From: Spiroplasma endosymbiont of Polydrusus cervinus | GTDB taxonomy: Bacteria > Bacillota_I > Bacilli_A > Mycoplasmatales > Mycoplasmataceae | Reading direction: 5' to 3' | NCBI RefSeq assembly: GCF_964019755.1 | Contig: NZ_OZ026469.1 | Coordinates: 682,001-746,000, forward strand | DNA length: 64,000 nt | In this document: positions 11,959-23,397 of the stretch, piece by piece | Numbering within the stretch: the stretch's first letter is position 1 | Layout: the number at the start of each line of letters is the position of its first letter | Translations under genes and position numbers: made by a program | Notes under the pieces: model-generated | The model's database searches: none | The model's input: only the letters and a program-made list of their open reading frames with translations | What the model was told of the DNA's origin: nothing

Positions 11959-12045
11959 ACCTTTTTATTAATACTTACTAAACGGGGTGCAGTCTATTGA
12001 AGATGTTATTAAAAAAGATGATACAAAATAAAGGAGTTATATAAA

Positions 12046-13086
12046 ATGGGATTGTTACCAGCCAAAAAGAAATTAAAGAAAAGCTATGATATTGATAGTT
12101 ATTATCTTAATTTAGCATCAACGATTAGTAATCCTAAAAATGTTACTGTTCAAAAACATAATGATATTTTAGAAAAGAGAATTTGTGAAGATAATGCTAA
12201 TTTTTTAAATCCGCGTGATTTAGAAATTAGCATTTATAATCCACTTACTAATCAAAAAATAGATACTAAATTAATTAATAACTTTTTAAAAATGCAGGAC
12301 TTTACTAATAAAAATTGATATAATGAATATAAAATCAATAAATATGGTAAAGGTGCCTATTTTATTTTTGCTAATAATTCAAAACTTAATTTTATTACCA
12401 TTGATTTTTATAATGACCAATATGACGAATTAGGTAATTTAGTATCTTGTACTTTTGATTATGATCCTTATCTTAAAAATGAACAAAGTGTTTTTATTAC
12501 TGAAAAATTAGAAATTGATGCTATAACTAAGCAATTAAAAGTTATGCGAAAATTAAAAACAAGATTATACAGTACTATTACCGACTTATATATTGATGAT
12601 GCAAAATGAAATAACTATACAACCTTACAAAGAGAAGAAATATTACCAATTGATTTTATTCCGATTGAAATTATTCCTAATAACCCTAATTTTGAACCTT
12701 CTGCTCGTTATGGTAAACAATTTGCTAGTATTTTAGATATTATTGCTGAAAAGATAATGTTAGACCCATTATTAAATAGTGGTAAATTTACCATTAATAC
12801 TAATGGCGTGACTGGTGTTATTGACCAAGAAATTAGCAAAATGTTAGCTTCATTTATTGAAAATGACTTGTTATTAGTTGAAGGAGACCCCGATAGTAAT
12901 TTTCAACCAGTAGACTATATTGCGGGTAATTTTAAAGGTGAACAATTAACTAAAATATATGATTGATTATTAACTAATTACTATAAAATAAATCGTCATC
13001 ATGTGCCATCTATTGCTAAAGGGGCTCAACAAACCCAAGCAGAAGTTGCGGGAGTTAATATTCAAACAAACGCCTCTTATGAATAA
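12046..13086 (+). CDS. Probable phage portal or head-tail connector protein
   Basis: The 346-residue protein starts MGLLPAKKKLKKSYD behind AAAGGAGTT. The C-terminal third (FIENDLLLVEGDPDSNFQPVD, IYDWLLTNYYKINRHHVPSI) and the Gln-rich tail (KGAQQTQAEVAG) resemble portal-type proteins of small tailed phages. It lies downstream of the capsid genes and 0 bp before the next ORF. There is no frame damage. The call rests on size, order and composition; a lower-collar protein is an alternative. Confidence 0.5.
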
Positions 13087-13296
13087 ATGATATATATCAG
13101 AGAAATTAAATTAACTGAATTTATTATTAAGTTAATTAAATATGACAATGCGATTTTAAATAATAGAACATTTAATATTAAAAATATTGATGAGTTAATT
13201 GTTGATGTTCACTTACCAGTAAATGCTACTTTAAACAGACAATTAAAAAACAACGAAACTATTATCAATATGCCTAATGAAAAAGGAGAACAATAA
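13087..13296 (+). CDS. Small phage protein of unknown function
   Basis: The 69-residue protein starts directly after the portal-like stop codon (TAA then ATG). Beta-rich segments (FNIKNIDELIVDVHLPV, NETIINMPNE) resemble small phage head-completion or fibre proteins. No family is recognised. It is tightly packed in the operon, with 2 bp to the next start. Confidence 0.5.
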   Translation: MIYIREIKLTEFIIKLIKYDNAILNNRTFNIKNIDELIVDVHLPVNATLNRQLKNNETIINMPNEKGEQ

Positions 13297-13298
13297 TA

Positions 13299-15503
13299 AT
13301 GTTAAAACCATCTGAAAAAATGTTAGCACAATTAACAAATGATGAACCAATTGATTATTCAATTGATAGTATCCCTTTAGATTTTGCTAATCAATCGCAG
13401 TACAGTGACCCTGATTTAGAACAATTATTTACCGAAGATCGCGCGAGAACCTTATATATTTATAAAATTAATAATCTTGTTAAGACAAAGCAAAAACCAA
13501 CCTTAAACTACTCGCAAAATAGCGTTAAAATAGGTTTTATTGACAAAGATGAATATATTAAAATAACTGGTTATGAAATTAGTGAATTTAATTTTAAATT
13601 ACAAATTCAATAAAATACTACAATTCAAGATAATAGCACAAGTTATGTAATGATTGATGAAAAAGATATTTTAATTAATGAGATGTCAAAACAAGACAAA
13701 GCATTTTTAGAAACATTAGATTTAAAAATAGTATCTATCAATGAACCGATTAGTGAAAATAACAAAAATGAATGTTATATCATCGAAGAATACAAACGCC
13801 CTTATTCGCCATACGGAATTGATATTATTAAATCTATGCACTTAGTTAAAATAACTGATTTTAAGTGAAAAAATCAGAATAGTATTAATTTAGTATTACA
13901 AAAATCATTGTCAGAAGATACAGTCTTTACTGGGATTGAAATTAAATATCCTAAAGCAATGTTATTTGGAAATATTAAATGCTGAGGTAATGTCAATGGT
14001 GTATATTCTTATCCATCATCAATAGTTCAAAATGCTAGTTTAGTGCCTTTATTATCAATGCCGATTGAAACAAATCCCAGTGTACGAATATTTCAATATT
14101 GATTTACCGAAAGTTTTTTTACCATGAAGGATTGCCAAAAACTATATTCAAGGTAAAGATATATTAGATATATTAGATGTTAAAAAATTAAATATTGTTT
14201 TGTTAAATTATCTAACATATCGTTATAATTATGACCGTAAATTTCAAGGTGCAAAATACAATGAAAAAGGTAACCCCACTAATAAAGCGGCTGAACTACG
14301 TCAAAAATTCGAAGGACAAAAACCCGAAGATGTCATTGATGGTTTATTTGAAAACTGAAAATTAGATAATTTTACTTCTTTAAATGATAATGCTGTCAAA
14401 ATATTTAAACAAATTATCTATATGTTATCAAATTATACATATAGTAAATACGCAATTAATAAAGGTTATAATGACGATGTTAAATTGTTTTCTCCTTATT
14501 ATTTTGAATTAATATCTAATCCAAGAGAACTAGAAACTGGGTATTGAGAATTTGAACATTGTAAAGTTAAATTAAATTCATCATATTTTAATTTTACTGG
14601 TGGATACATTCCGTCAATTCCAATAAATTATTGAGAAGATGTTTATTCAAATGATAAATCATTCAATAATGTTGATAATAAATATTATTATGTAGTATGG
14701 CGTGGTGATAAAAATGCTGGTTGAAAAATTGCTTTATTTAAATTTGAAAATACTAATGTCACAAATATTGATCAGTATGGTAAATACATTATTCAATATA
14801 GCGTTAAACAAGGATATAATTCTGGATTAATGTTGGTTGAAAAAAGAAATCCTGGAAATGTATTAATTAAAAGATGAGAAGATGATAATAAACAAGAATA
14901 TTTTAAGTCTCTTTATCGTTGAAATAATGATAGTGAGCCAAATACACCATTTATCTCACCTAAAACAGGTCGAATTACAGAATTAAATTTAAAAGAAAAA
15001 AATAATATAAAAAAAAAGATGATGATATTAAATTAACTGTTAAAAACAAAGATATTTCAGAAAACCATATTTATCAATTAGACTCAAATTATTTTAATTG
15101 ATTATCTATAACAAATGAATTAGAAACAAACAATATTCCTTCCCTTATTCCAGCAGAAATCAAATTATCTGATGGAGAATATGGTAAATATTTAACTAAT
15201 TTAATTGTTTCTAACGAAAAAATAGAAGAATATTTAAACTATTTTTCACAATGATATAGATTACTTTATTCTAAAGCAGTTTGAATAAGTATGACTAAAG
15301 ATTTAGTTGAGGATAGTATTAAAATAACTTTTTATAAACACGAAAAACTATTTGTTTTAAATAAAATTGAATTATCAGGCACATGGGGTTATGGAAATTA
15401 TGATATTACAATTTTTACAGAAAAAGAACAAATTAATATTAATAATTTACAATTATTTAATAAAAATAATGAAAAATTATCATTGATTATATTAGAAATA
15501 TAA
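13299..15503 (+). pseudogene. Phage tail or connector protein gene, broken by a nonsense codon and two frameshifts
   Basis: A continuous protein signal runs through three defects: TAA at 13611-13613 with the same frame open before and after, a shift in the T-rich run near 14110-14120, and a shift back in the A9 run at 15009-15017. Intact it would be about 730 residues. The first part (YSDPDLEQLFTEDRARTLY) resembles a head-tail connector. Residues encoded at 14671-14944 (KYYYVVWRGDKN to YRWNNDSEPNTP) form a domain repeated in the opposing lipoprotein gene. The C-terminus is beta-rich (GTWGYGNYDITIFT). Probably a decayed receptor-contacting structural protein. Confidence 0.7.
14671..14944 (+). 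repeat. Inverted repeat arm 1a: tail-domain coding sequence
   Basis: About 275 bp encoding the WRGDKN/YRWNNDSEPN domain. It is nearly identical, in inverted orientation, to 15557-15832 inside the lipoprotein gene. The arms are separated by about 610 bp, so recombination between them would invert the segment and swap the 3' ends of the two genes. Confidence 0.85.
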
Positions 15504-15540
15504 AAAGTTATTTAGATTTATAAATCTAAATAACTTTTTA
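15501..15540. terminator. Bidirectional terminator, perfect 40-bp palindrome
   Basis: TAAAAAGTTATTTAGATTTA is followed directly by its exact complement. It lies between the convergent phage structural gene and the lipoprotein gene. A and T runs on both sides give U-tracts in both directions. It supplies the stop codons of both genes. Confidence 0.85.
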
Positions 15541-16018
15541 ATTTATTTTTAACATCTATATTTGGCTCACTATCATTATTTCAACGATAAAGAGACTTAA
15601 AATATTCTTGTTTATTATCATCTTCTCATCTTTTAATTAATACATTTCCAGGATTTCTTTTTTCAACCAACATTAATCCAGAATTATATCCTTGTTTAAC
15701 GCTATATTGAATAATGTATTTACCATACTGATCAATATTTGTGACATTAGTATTTTCAAATTTAAATAAAGCAATTTTTCAACCAGCATTTTTATCACCA
15801 CGCCATACTACAAAATAATATTTATTATCAACTTGACTAAATGGTTTTTCTTGTGGTGCTATTCATTCTAAAACCCCATCTTTTGTTTTTATATTATTTT
15901 TTTCTTTTAAATCTGATAATTCTTTTTCTGTATATTGTGGTGTATTACAAGCAACTAAACTTGCTGTACTTGTTCCAATTAAAGTGATTGTTCCTAAAAT
16001 AGTTATTATTTTTTTCAT
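15518..16018 (-). CDS. Lipoprotein bearing a phage tail-protein domain (locus 1)
   Basis: The 166-residue protein starts MKKIITILGTITLIGTSTASLVAC, a lipoprotein signal with lipobox LVAC, so it should be anchored on the outer face of the membrane. After a short helical linker (KELSDLKEKNNI) residues about 65-155 repeat the domain of the convergent phage gene (WRGDKNAGWKIALFKF to YRWNNDSEPN). It lies 14 bp after the toxin stop codon, so the two are one transcription unit. The second lipoprotein at 27826-28287 has the same context. Possible roles are superinfection exclusion by mimicry, immunity to the toxin, or adhesion; none is shown by sequence. Confidence 0.85.
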
Positions 16019-16032
16019 TTTATACTTTTTGT

Positions 16033-18975
16033 TTAATTATTTAAAAAATTACTATTAATTATATAAACATTACTATTATTTGTTACAATATATATATTTT
16101 TTTTATTATAATTAATGTAAATTGATTTAATTTCTTTTTTATTTATATTACCAATAATAGTTTTGTGAGAATATCCATCTTTATTCATTTCATAAATATT
16201 ACCATCAGTTGTTCCAATATAAAAATAACTTACATGATTAAAAGTTTTTATAGCGGCTACAGAACTAACTTTTTCATTGTTAGGAACTTTAATTTCTCTT
16301 GCATCTCAACTATTTGCTGGAATATAATAAAGTTTTCCACTATATGTCATCGCATATGCACTACCCTCATGATCAATGTCAATAAATTTTATACTTTCAT
16401 TTTCATTTATATAATTTATTTTTCCTACATTACCATTGCTTTGATATTTAAAACAAATACCATTTTGAAATCCAGTTCATAAACTTCCTGCTTTAACATA
16501 AGAACTAAGAGTACTATCTTTTTCTAAAGTTAAAATAAAGGTTGCTTTTATAATATTTATATTACCATCTTGAGGAAAATTAAGTTGTGATGCATCTCAA
16601 CTATTTGCTGGAATATAATAAAGTTTTCCACTATATGTCATCGCATATGCACTACCTTGGTTATCAATACTAATATATTTTACACCTTCATTTAAATTAT
16701 TAATTCTAGTTAATTCATAATCTTGTAAAGATCCTTCTTGATATTGAAAATAAACACCGTCAGTTGTTCCTATATATTTAGATCCTGCTTTAACATAAGA
16801 ACTAAGAGTACTATCTCTTTTTAAGATACCGATTGAAGTAATTTGTAAACAGTTTTGTATTTTTCTTGGTACTCTATTTCTGTCCCTTCTTCTTATACCA
16901 CTTGTAGAAGGTTGACAATTATTAAGTTCTTGATTTGTCTGTGCTGTTGTACTAATAACATTAATATTATTAGCATTACGTGTATTTTGATTTCTTGAAT
17001 TTTGATCTCAATTTATAACTATATTATTTATATCATTTGATCAAGAAACTGTTGGCCTTGGATTATTTTGTTGTCTTGTTCTTAAATTTTGAATCATATT
17101 ACGTATACTTCCTGTACGGATAGCTTCTGTTGATGTTAATAAAATACTACGTAAGCTTATTCTCATAAAATTATCACCATTATTATATCTTATCCTGTGA
17201 ATATTATTATCAAGGATTATTTCTCTATTTGTTAACATATTATTAATTTGATTATATGAATTAACAATACTATCTCAGCTAATTTCTCCATTTCTACCAA
17301 GAGTACCATAATCTCCATCAAAATTTAAATCATAGGTATTATTAGTATCAATATCATCTAAGCGCGGAATTTGAGCATCACTAAAATGAAAATATCTTCT
17401 GTCACTTTCATTATTTCTATTTATTAAAATAAAACCTTGAAGATACAAATGTGTTGATAAAAAAACTAATTCACTTCTATAATTATCATTACTATCATTA
17501 TCTATAGGCATGATAACAATTCTAGACAAATCATTTGCATAAGAAGTATTAAAACCTAGTAATCTATCTTCAAAAGTGGTTGTATTTGGAATAAGGTTAA
17601 TTAAAATATTATTTTGAACCAAATTTTCTATAATTTCATTTATAGAAATTTCATAATCATTATTAGTTTCATAATCAATTTTTAAACTTGATGTAGTATA
17701 AAAATTTTGATTTAATTTACCTTTTTTACTTCTGTTTTTATAATTTTCAGTAAGAATTCAGGCCCCTCCATTATTATCAACTTTTATATCTTGTATTGCT
17801 TCATTTAAGCCAGCAACTTGCCCAATTTCTTCTCTATTGTTTTTTCGATAGTAAACTCCATTTTCAGTTGCAATTCAAACATCAGCAGCGTTTGAACTTG
17901 ATGCATTAGGCACTAAACTTATTGAAAGAACAGGAACTTGAATATAACTAAGGAAATACGCGTTATTTGTTATAGTTTGTTTATTATTATCAACTCAATA
18001 AAGCTTACCACTTTTGGTAAGAATTCAGGCCCCTCCATTATTATCAACTTTTATATCTTGTATTGCTTCATTTAAGCCAGCAACTTGCCCAATTTCTTCT
18101 CTATTGTTTTTTCGATAGTAAACTCCATTTTCAGTTGCAATTCAAACATCAGCAGCGTTTGAACTTGATGCATTAGGCACTAAACTTATTGAAAGAACAG
18201 GAACTTGAATATAACTAAGGAAATACGCGTTATTTGTTATAGTTTGTTTATTATTATCAACTCAATAAAGCTTACCACTTTTGGTAAGAATTCAGGCCCC
18301 TCCATTATTATCAACTTTTATATCTTGTATTGCTTCATTTAAGCCAGCAACTTGCCCAATTTCTTCTCTATTGTTTTTTCGATAGTAAACTCCATTTTCA
18401 GTTGCAATTCAAACATCAGCAGCGTTTGAACTTGATGCATTAGGCACTAAACTTATTGAAAGAACAGGAACTTGAATATAACTAAGGAAATACGCGTTAT
18501 TTGTTATAGTTTGTTTATTATTATCAACTCAATAAAGCTTACCACTTTTGGTAAGAATTCAGGCCCCTCCATTATTATCAACTTTTATATCTTGTATTGC
18601 TTCATTTAAGCCAGCAACTTGCCCAATTTCTTCTCTATTTTTTTTTCGATAGTAAACTCCATTTTCAGTTGCAATTCAAACATCAGCAGCGTTTGAACTT
18701 GATGCATTAGGCACTAAACTTATTGAAAGAATAGGAACTTGAATATAACTAAGGAAATACGCATTATTTGTTATAGTTTGTTTATTATTATCAACTCAAT
18801 AAAGCTTACCACTTTCTGCAATTGTAGTTCTTTTTATTCTTTTTAAATTATTTGTTTGCAAATTAATATTTTTATTAATATTTTCTTGTTTTTTATAAGA
18901 ACTAGCGGCAATTGTTGTTGGTATAGCACTTCCACTAATAGTTAATACACTTAATAAACTTAAAAGTTTTTTCAT
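16033..18975 (-). CDS. Secreted ribosome-inactivating toxin with propeller-like repeats
   Basis: The intact 980-residue protein has a Sec signal peptide (MKKLLSLLSVLTISGSAIP, likely cut near TIAA). Residues about 55-410 are four 89-residue repeats (SGKLYWVDN, VWIATENGVYYRK, IKVDNNGGAWIL) typical of propeller blades. Residues about 425-655 form a ricin-type N-glycosidase domain. Positions matching ricin A-chain Tyr80, Tyr123, Glu177, Arg180 and Trp211 are Tyr511 (LYLQGF), Tyr556 (GDYGTLGR), Glu617 and Arg620 (STEAIR), and Trp645 (TVSW). Residues 690-980 hold further blade-like repeats (GSAYAMTYSGKLYY twice). Expected action is depurination of the sarcin-ricin loop of eukaryotic 28S rRNA. Spiroplasma symbionts are known to use such toxins against insect parasites. 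Start chosen at ATG 18975 behind AAGGAAAT. Confidence 0.9.
17749..18816 (-). repeat. Four tandem 267-bp repeats in the toxin gene
   Basis: The AAGCTTACCACTTT landmark recurs at 18001, 18268, 18535 and 18802, exactly 267 bp apart, an in-frame 89-codon unit. Three units look identical, and the promoter-proximal one differs at about three bases. Such identity allows copy-number change by recombination. Confidence 0.93.
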
Positions 18976-19024
18976 TTTGTATAATTTCCTTTCTTTAATC
19001 TTGAAACTTTTTATCAAGATCTAT

Positions 19025-19060
19025 TGACATTATATATATATATATATATATGCAAGTCAA
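19025..19060 (-). promoter_or_regulatory. Toxin promoter with (TA)10 spacer
   Basis: On the minus strand a TTGACT/TTGCAT box is followed by a (TA)10 tract and TATAAT, about 55 bp upstream of the toxin start. Depending on the box used, the spacer is 20 or 15 bp, away from the 17-bp optimum. The equivalent promoters at 31253-31281 and 47198-47226 have (TA)12 and exactly 17 bp. Confidence 0.7.
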
Positions 19061-19371
19061 GCATTTTTAAATCTATTTTAGAAGGAAGTTGAATTATATA
19101 TGATTATTATTGTGATTATATTGTACTAATCTGGGCTCGTGGTGATTTTCATAAGTTTTGTGAAAAATGCCTTAAAGTTTAAAAAAACTTTTGCCGCGCT
19201 TTTCAAAATACTTGGGAAAAATTCTAATCGTTAAGCGAAGAATTTTATAAAGGTTACCCAAATTTGTTTGAAAGAACCTCAAAATTTTTTTAACTTGTAA
19301 GTCATTTTATCACAAAAATTTAAGAAAATCAACCGCTCGCCCAAAACCCAAAAAAAATATAAAATGTATTT
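19061..19371. other. Gene-free stretch between toxin and terminase
   Basis: I find no convincing ORF on either strand. The sequence is less AT-rich than its surroundings in places (GCCGCGC near 19191) and contains short direct and inverted A/T-rich words but no recognisable RNA gene. Confidence 0.5.
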
Positions 19372-21110
19372 TTATATGCCCATTTTAAAACGATACGGAT
19401 AAGAACCATAAAACAAAGCATCATATGGGTCGTGGTACATTTTACTGTCGGGTGTGTTTGTTTTGGTATCACTAAACCTTAATTCACTAATGCACCTCTA
19501 TCTAAAAATGGAAAATTATCTAACATGCCATATATTTTACCTTGAACAAACATTTTTCTTATTCATGTTACACGATTGATTATGCCTGCTTCTTTATTAA
19601 GAGATGTTTGGTGTTTTTTGGCTTTAAATATTTTAATTTTATAACCTAAATAAGGATAAATATCTTCTTGTAGTTTTTGTATAAAGTCGTGGGCATTAAT
19701 ATCATAATGAAATGTAGCATATTCAAAACCATCAAATTTATCAAATGTATTAATTATTCATTGCCCGTAATGTTCAACTATTTCATTTAAATTCATGGCG
19801 TTTTTTGGGATAACAACATTTTCTTCAATTAAATATTTATCATATTCATTATTTTCATTAATTTTATAACCACTAAATAAAAATACCGTATGGTCTTCAC
19901 TACCATTGGCATAATCCACACCAAATGAATAACTATCAAATTGATACTGTTTTGTATTGGAATTATAAAAATATTGTAAATTATACTCTTTAATATATTT
20001 ACGATAATTTCGTAAAACATAAATGCTGGGGTCACTATCATTATATTCAAAACCGTAGTATTCAAGTTCAAATAAACCGGGTCGTTCTTCTTTATTTGCT
20101 AAAACAAGTTTTTTAGTAATATCAGGTATTTTATTTCAAACAGCACCCATAGTTAAACGCAAATTAAAAACACCCAAACCTTTAAATGCCTCTGTATTTT
20201 CTGAATATACTTGGTTGTGTTCTTTTAAAATATTTTTAATTCTTTCATTTAAAGATAAATATGGCGTTACAAATTTTTCATAAAAGACATGGTATTTATC
20301 AAAAGGGTTAAAAGTAAATTGATTAGAATATGTTTTATGAAAATATGTTGTTACTGTTATGTATTGTTTTGCTATGTTGTCTCATTCTTGACATGTCCAA
20401 GATAATTCTTTTACTGGAATAGGATTATCTAAATTATATTGTTCATTATCATTTTCGTCCGTGTATTTTTCATAAGATACTTTTAAACTTTTAGAACGAA
20501 ACATTGAAACTCTTAAATTATTATATCTTTTATCTAATTCTTTGTCGGTTAAGATTTCTTTTTCTTCGGCATGTATCATTTCATCTGTTCATGCTGATAT
20601 AATACCGCTACCTTTACCAACTTTCCCCATAATTTTATTACCATTAGCATAACCCGCAAAAGCAACACGAGTACCACTAGGAAAAACAATTTCACCACCT
20701 TCTTTAACATTTTTAGGTCAAACAATGCCATTTTCATTGTCGGGTCCTATATTAATCCCATATTTATCATATAAATAATTACAGACATTAATTGTATCAC
20801 CAAATGTGGTATCTTCGTGGGTGTTGGCGTATCTTCGTAAAATATTAGATGAAGCATCGGTAAAATTACAAGCAAAAAATAATTTTTCTGCTAGGTGATT
20901 TCATGTCTTATTAGTACCACGACCAGCTGAGACAAACTTAAAAAAACATGACGAAGTAAAATATCGGGCATAACTATCACCAACAAAATCTTTAAATACT
21001 TATCAATCAAAACCAAAATTATAGTCACTAAAATTTAAATCATATTTTTTATTTAAATGTTCATAACTAGTAATTCGTTTTTTATTATTAATTTTACTAA
21101 ATTCTTGCAT
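19372..21110 (-). pseudogene. terL: Phage terminase large subunit, broken
   Basis: This is the packaging motor ATPase/nuclease. It starts MQEFSKINNKKRITSYE at 21110. The Walker A-like SAGRGTNKTW, Walker B-like ISAWTDEM and nuclease FGVDYANGSEDHT motifs are all present. Two defects break it: TAA at 21000-21002 (codon 37) and a one-base shift near 19485, after which the C-terminus (SDTKTNTPDSKMYHDPYD, ending YRFKMGI) continues to 19372. Most of the motor domains remain in one frame, 19479-20999. It is on the opposite strand from the capsid genes, consistent with rearrangement. Confidence 0.85.
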
Positions 21111-21176
21111 ATTTATTGACCTCTTTATTTTATATATAATACATTATAAGAAAAAATGAAAGGAATTTGTATAAAA

Positions 21177-22157
21177 ATGAGAAAATTTAAACATTTAATA
21201 TTTGATGAACGAGATTTATTTAAGGATTTATTATTATCTGATACTTGCAAAAAGAAAAATGGCACAATTAATTTATCTGAAATATCACGACAAACTGGTC
21301 GTGGAATTAATACTGTTAAAAGAGAAATTAAGCGATTTAAAAATATACAAGATTATAATCCATATCAAGCACAAAAAGATTATAAACAAAAACGTAAAAA
21401 ATGCATTAAAAAACTACCTAAATTTACAAAAGAGCAGTTAGATTTTATTAAAATAAGATTTAATAAATACCACGATACACCCGAACAATTAATTTATCGT
21501 TATTTCTTGGAGTTTGGTGTTAAATTTCCTGCTTGTGTTAAAACTTTATATAAATGAATCCACTTAGGAAAATTGGGGTTAAGAAAAGAAAATTTACCCC
21601 ATCGTGGTAAAAAATATAAAACAAAACAAAAACAAGATAATCGTGGAAAATTAATTAATTTTAAATCAATTTGAGATATTGAAAATAAAGTTTCTAGTAT
21701 TGGTTGATTCGAAATGGATACTGTTGTGGGAAAACACCATCAATCTAGTTGTTTGGTATTAGTTGAACAATCAAGTAACAATTATTTTGCAATGAAATTA
21801 AAAAATAATACCGCTAATGAGGTTTTAGAAAAATTTAAAGATATTGTTATAAGTAATAATTTAATTGGAAAAATTAAAGGAATAATAACTGATAGAGGAA
21901 AAGAATTTAGTAAATGAAGAGAAATGGAAATATTTGCTGAAACACAAGTTTATTTTTGTGATCCTGGTAAACCACAATAAAAACCACTAATTGAACATAT
22001 GAACGGCGAATTTAGATATTGACTTTCTAAAGGAACTGATTTTAATAATGTTAGTCAAAAAATGATAGATTGAATAGTTAATGTTATAAATGATAAACTT
22101 CGACCGTGTTTAAACTGAATAAGTGCAAAAGCAATGTTTTTACAAAATATTAAATAA
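21177..22157 (+). pseudogene. IS30-family transposase with an internal stop
   Basis: It starts MRKFKHLIFDERDLFKD (an upstream ATG at 21156 is also in frame). It has an N-terminal helix-turn-helix (ISRQTGRGINTVKREI) and DDE motifs WFEMDTV, ITDRGKEF and IEHMNGE. TAA at 21978-21980 cuts it just before the catalytic Glu. It differs clearly from the other IS30-like element in this window. Some Spiroplasma SpV1-type viruses are known to carry IS30 transposases, a possible source. Confidence 0.8.
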
Positions 22158-22328
22158 ATTTATTAGTTAAAATTTAATAAATCATTTTTAGTGTGCTTAA
22201 ATATACTTAAAATAAGATGAAATTACAAAAATTTATTTTTTTTTGAAAAAATGGTTGCAATTTATTAAAAATATTTTATTATTAATCTAACAAGATATAA
22301 ATTTGCCGTTTGTATCTACAGAGCGCCT
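22158..22328. other. Non-coding junction between IS30 transposase and phage repeat
   Basis: No gene is visible. It is AT-rich DNA with a GTTTGTATCTACAGAGCGCC patch at the breakpoint where homology to 7825-8070 ends. Confidence 0.4.
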
Positions 22329-22571
22329 TTAAAAATTAGTTAAAATATGTGGGTTATATATTGATAATGTTGAATGATTTAATCCTTCTCATTGACATTT
22401 AGCAGAACAAGCATCAACTTCAACACCACCAGCAACCATTGCCTTAATTTTAGTTTTAATCGGATTTTCATGTAATCTAACAGTTAATTCTAACTTATTA
22501 ATTCTTTTATTTTTCATTTTAGATTTGTTAGTTATTAATTTTTTAGGTAAATTGCTTTTTGTTTGTGCCAT
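22329..22571 (-). pseudogene. OB-fold-like phage protein, 3'-truncated duplicate
   Basis: Its first 76 or so residues match the protein at 7825-8223 (MAQTKSNLPKK; three or four substitutions). Homology ends at NPHILTNF, where a new stop is met, so the C-terminal beta strands are lost. It forms the inner end of the 1.6-kb inverted repeat. Confidence 0.75.
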
Positions 22572-23282
22572 TTTTATCAACTCCTTTTGCTATAAAATAT
22601 TGTAAATGTTTTCAAGCATCATGCTCATGCTCTGACATTTTAATATTTCCTTTATAAATATAATTTTTCTTAATAACTGGTGATTGTAAAACAAAATTTA
22701 AATTAAATAGATATTTACATAAAACTTTTAAACCACCAATGAATTTAGGAGTAGATAATGGGTTTTTTATTTTTAATCCCTTATGCGGTTGATAATCTTC
22801 AATTATTACAAGAACTTTATTTAAATAAGAACAAATGTTATTTTTAAATTGATTTAATATTAAATAAATATTATTTATTGCTTCTTCTTCATTTTTGGAA
22901 TTAAAAGTAATATTATTAATTATTTTCTTTTGCAAAACATTATAAATAATAACACCAGTTTGACCAATTCCGGCAGGATCAATTGCAATAATATATTTTA
23001 ATTTATTTGGTTTATTTTTTTGTCAATTTGTAATATTTTTCATCCTTCTGTTGCTAAATCTAAAATATCGTTAATTTTATAATGTTGCATATATGAAATA
23101 ATAACATCTCATTTATCTGCAAATAAATTTAAATACATTTTTGCTCATTCTAAACATTGTAAATCATAATGATTTTTATGATGGGAAATACGACAATCAA
23201 CCGGTTTACAATTATCTCAATCAAATGATGTTGTTATTTCATTTCAATTTTTATTGATATATTTACTTTTATATTCTTGCAT
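22543..23282 (-). CDS. RuvC/RNase H-like phage nuclease, duplicate copy with the same frame change
   Basis: The start is MQEYKSKYINKNWNE at 23282. As in the copy at 7114-7844, the first frame ends after KKINQIN and the nuclease part (YIIAIDPAGIGQTG, VIIEDYQ, HEHDAWKH) is in the -1 frame, joined across an identical A7 run. Differences between the copies are scattered and conservative. The C-terminal stop differs because AAG TAA became AAG CAA, extending the frame by three residues. Confidence 0.55.
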
Positions 23283-23397
23283 AATATTTTATTCCTTTCA
23301 TTTTATTTATCTTTTTAAACAAACAGAAAATCCCTTTATGGGTTAATATTTTGATATTTAGTAAGAATATTTATATTTTGATTTAATTAGCTTAATT

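Larger units (their letters stand above)
10769..11996 (+). mobile_element. IS3-family element, copy A (1228 bp)
   Basis: Its ends read TAGACTGCACCC and GGGTGCAGTCTA (one mismatch here). It carries the OrfA helix-turn-helix protein and the OrfB DDE integrase. Nesting of copy C in copy B (see 33996-35224) fixes these ends and a 3-bp target duplication. This copy has one base fewer in the A6G slippery run at the orfA/orfB junction, so the normal OrfAB fusion should be impaired. Confidence 0.92.
9975..12031 (+). pseudogene. Phage protein with hydrophobic Gly/Ala segment, interrupted by IS3
   Basis: The gene runs from ATG 9975 to 10768 and resumes at 11997-12031 (EDVIKKDDTK then TAA). An IS3-family copy is inserted near its 3' end, so only about 10 original C-terminal residues are displaced. 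Residues about 30-80 are Gly/Ala-rich and hydrophobic (VLTGGVASAVGLGAGLSNF), resembling a membrane-inserting hairpin. The remainder is helical and Lys-rich. Its position between capsid and portal suggests a minor head or DNA-ejection protein; a toxin-like pore former is the alternative. Confidence 0.6.

Noticed and set aside
13299-15503. Programmed frameshifting to explain the broken tail gene
   Set aside because: Three separate lesions, one of them an in-frame TAA, in homopolymer runs fit decay (or sequencing error) better than recoding.
16165-16482. Plus-strand ORF opposite the toxin gene
   Set aside because: Low-complexity Ile/Phe/Ser translation, antisense of the C-terminal repeats of the toxin; no start signal.
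17749-18816. CRISPR array
   Set aside because: The repeats are 267 bp, contiguous, in frame and coding; there are no spacers and no cas genes in the window.
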